In this document: positions 29,756 to 31,290 of the stretch, one piece after another
Position numbering within the stretch: the stretch's first letter is position 1
How the letters are laid out: the number at the start of each line of letters is the position of its first letter
Virus record (IMG/VR): IMGVR_UViG_3300035034_000262
Coordinates: 1-31,290 of that record
Source of the DNA: a virus
Direction: 5' to 3' (one strand)
Length of the DNA: 31,290 nucleotides
Made by a program: the position numbers and the translations under genes
Notes under the pieces: generated by a model
The model's input: only the letters and a program-made list of their open reading frames with translations
What the model was told of the DNA's origin: nothing
Databases searched by the model: none

Positions 29756-31290
29756 TGAGTTATATTTTAAATAAGACAGATGGATCTATCTTAACAGAGC
29801 TTGTAGACGGCATCCTTGATACAGACACAACTGATATTTCACTAGTTGGTAGGAACTATACTGGCTATGGTGAGTTTATCAATGAAAACTTTATTCAGAT
29901 GCTGGAAAACTTCTCTAATACCAATCCACCAGTAAGCCCACTAACAGGACAAATTTGGTACGATACGAACATCGATAAGCTAAAGGTATATGATGGCGAA
30001 GAGTTTGTTCCGGCTGCGGGTAGCTTTGTTTCTCCGGATAGACCACAGGATCCAACAACAGGTGATACATGGTATAAGTCAGACGACGATCAACTTTACT
30101 TGTACGACGGCAACGATTTCAGGCTAATAGGACCACAGTTTAATGCATTGCAAGGGCAAAGTGGCGTAATTGTTCGTACAATCCTTGACAACAATTTGAA
30201 CGCGAGAACTGTACTCGAGTTAAGAGTCGGCACTTCATTGCAGGCAGTCATTTCAGCAATAGACTTCATCCCAAATAACACGCCCGGAAACATAATTCCG
30301 CAGCTAGTTACTACGCAAAACCCAACCGGCCGTATTAGAGAAGGATTTAATATAATAGATCCGGTTAACTTTGTATTCAGAGGCAGCGTTTCAACAACGG
30401 AAGCTCTTATTGCACCAGACGGCGAGCAGATCTTGCCTACACAGTTTTTACGTAACGACGAAAACGGCATCTTACTAGGCAGCCTAAGTGTAAGAAGTGC
30501 AGCAGGTATCATCTTAGGCCCTAGTCAGAACACACGATTTATCGTTTCTGATGGTTTGACAATACAGAACACGCAGGTCGACGACAACATAAACTTTGTT
30601 GTAAACAGTTCTACCAGCGGTCTAAGTTCTACACCAGCACTTACAATACGAACACAAGAACAAGCGGTTGGTATTTTCACAGGAAACCCTCAATATACAC
30701 TAGATGTAAACGGTGATGCTCGCATTACAGGCGACTTACTAGTTGAAGGTGACACAGTAACCGTTCAAGTAGAAACATTACAGGTTGAAGACAAGAACAT
30801 TGAGCTCGCAGTTAGTGCTACACCAACTGATTTAATAGCAGACGGTGGCGGCCTAACACTTAGAGGTGACACTGACAAGACTATTAATTGGGTTAATGCT
30901 ACAGCAGCATGGACGTCAAGTGAAGACTTCGATTTAGCTAACACAAAAGAGTATCTAATCAACGGAACTCCTGTTCTTGGTGCTAATAGGTTGTATGACG
31001 GTATTACACAAGCCACTGGTCTAACACAAATAGGTACACTTACTAGCTTAACAGTTGATACAATTACGTTGGATAACTCTACAATAGGAAGGACTGGTTC
31101 AAACACCGGCTTGACAATTGCAGCTAACGGTGGCGACATCAGTGTAACCAATAGTAACATAACACAGGTTGCTAATCCTACACAACTAGACCATGCAGCA
31201 AACAAATCTTACGTCGATCAGCAGCTAAGAGTTGATCCGTTAGTGTTTGCACTTGACGTTACAGGATGGGTTCAGCCTGACATAAGAAAC
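29755..31290 (+). CDS. second tail fibre, paralogue of the preceding gene, 3'-truncated by window edge
   Basis: An open frame of 512 codons running off the right edge. The ATG overlaps the previous stop (TAATG at 29753-29757). The N-terminus parallels the preceding fibre: FIQMLENF against LLQMLENY, GQIWYDTNIDKLKVYDG against GQTWYDNTSGIDQLKIYDG, then GDTWYKSDDDQLYLYDG and RLIGPQF against LVGPEF. The shaft has repetitive strands (YTLDVNGDARITGDLLVEGD, VETLQVEDKNIELAVS, TSLTVDTITLDNSTIG), and HAANKSYVDQQ near the end is a motif common in fibre shafts. Whether it ends in a collar, chaperone or adhesin domain cannot be seen here. Confidence 0.82.
   Translation, partial: MSYILNKTDGSILTELVDGILDTDTTDISLVGRNYTGYGEFINENFIQMLENFSNTNPPVSPLTGQIWYDTNIDKLKVYDGEEFVPAAGSFVSPDRPQDPTTGDTWYKSDDDQLYLYDGNDFRLIGPQFNALQGQSGVIVRTILDNNLNARTVLELRVGTSLQAVISAIDFIPNNTPGNIIPQLVTTQNPTGRIREGFNIIDPVNFVFRGSVSTTEALIAPDGEQILPTQFLRNDENGILLGSLSVRSAAGIILGPSQNTRFIVSDGLTIQNTQVDDNINFVVNSSTSGLSSTPALTIRTQEQAVGIFTGNPQYTLDVNGDARITGDLLVEGDTVTVQVETLQVEDKNIELAVSATPTDLIADGGGLTLRGDTDKTINWVNATAAWTSSEDFDLANTKEYLINGTPVLGANRLYDGITQATGLTQIGTLTSLTVDTITLDNSTIGRTGSNTGLTIAANGGDISVTNSNITQVANPTQLDHAANKSYVDQQLRVDPLVFALDVTGWVQPDIRN

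Noticed and set aside
1-31290. Cyanophage identity
   Set aside because: Gene order and several modules are compatible, but no photosynthesis or other host-linked gene is present, so the host stays undetermined.
1-31290. tRNA genes, CRISPR arrays or insertion sequences
   Set aside because: Almost all sequence is coding with short gaps of 81 bp at most; no cloverleaf, regularly spaced repeats or transposase was seen.

Overview
The window is part of a T4-like (contractile-tailed) phage genome, most likely a marine myovirus. The evidence is a run of T4-type baseplate genes in near-canonical order (gp48-like, gp53, a hub protein, gp5, gp25, gp6, a gp7-like giant), with the T4 late sigma factor gp55 and the gp47 recombination nuclease next to them. 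Several proteins also carry modules I associate with marine T4-like phages (paired WYD/LYL repeats at the start of tail fibres, a GERIEYF...LRRGT module). Base composition is moderately AT-rich by eye. The sequence does not identify the host, and I see no photosynthesis or other host-diagnostic gene.

Layout. Positions 1-1704 are leftward and hold the 3'-truncated gp47 (SbcD/Mre11-type nuclease subunit) and gp55 (late-transcription sigma factor). Each has its own near-perfect bacterial sigma70-type promoter (TTGACA-N17-TATAAT for gp55, TTGACA-N17-TATACT for gp47). From 1786 to the right edge everything reads rightward: gp48-like tube cap, gp53 wedge, an 898-residue hub protein, gp5 spike with a C-terminal lysozyme, gp25, gp6, a 5,023-residue giant wedge/tail protein, a 202-residue protein of unknown role, a collar-domain tail fibre of 696 residues, and a second fibre paralogue cut by the window edge. 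Late-type promoters (core AATAAATAC or CTAAATAT) sit before gp48-like, gp6 and the 202-residue gene. Four junctions are TAATG stop/start overlaps.

How it works together. Host RNA polymerase can transcribe gp55 early. gp55 then redirects the polymerase to the TAAATA-type late promoters, which drive the baseplate and tail genes from the other side of the same 81-bp intergenic region. The structural genes build a baseplate: central spike and hub (gp5 plus the 898-residue protein), wedges (gp25, gp6, gp53, gp7-like giant), tube cap (gp48-like) and receptor-binding or attachment fibres at the right end.

The main oddities are: the giant gene (about 48% of the window), which appears to contain a copper-ligand-less cupredoxin-like domain, an FG-GAP-type seven-bladed propeller split by large insertions, four CBM5/12-like motifs and a long beta-module array; a gp5 whose lysozyme is at the C-terminus rather than in the middle as in T4; and an enlarged gp55 with a TTG start and no visible clamp-binding tail. 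There is no gene-free stretch over 300 bases (the longest gap is 81 bp). I see no tRNA, CRISPR array, insertion sequence or convincing intrinsic terminator.
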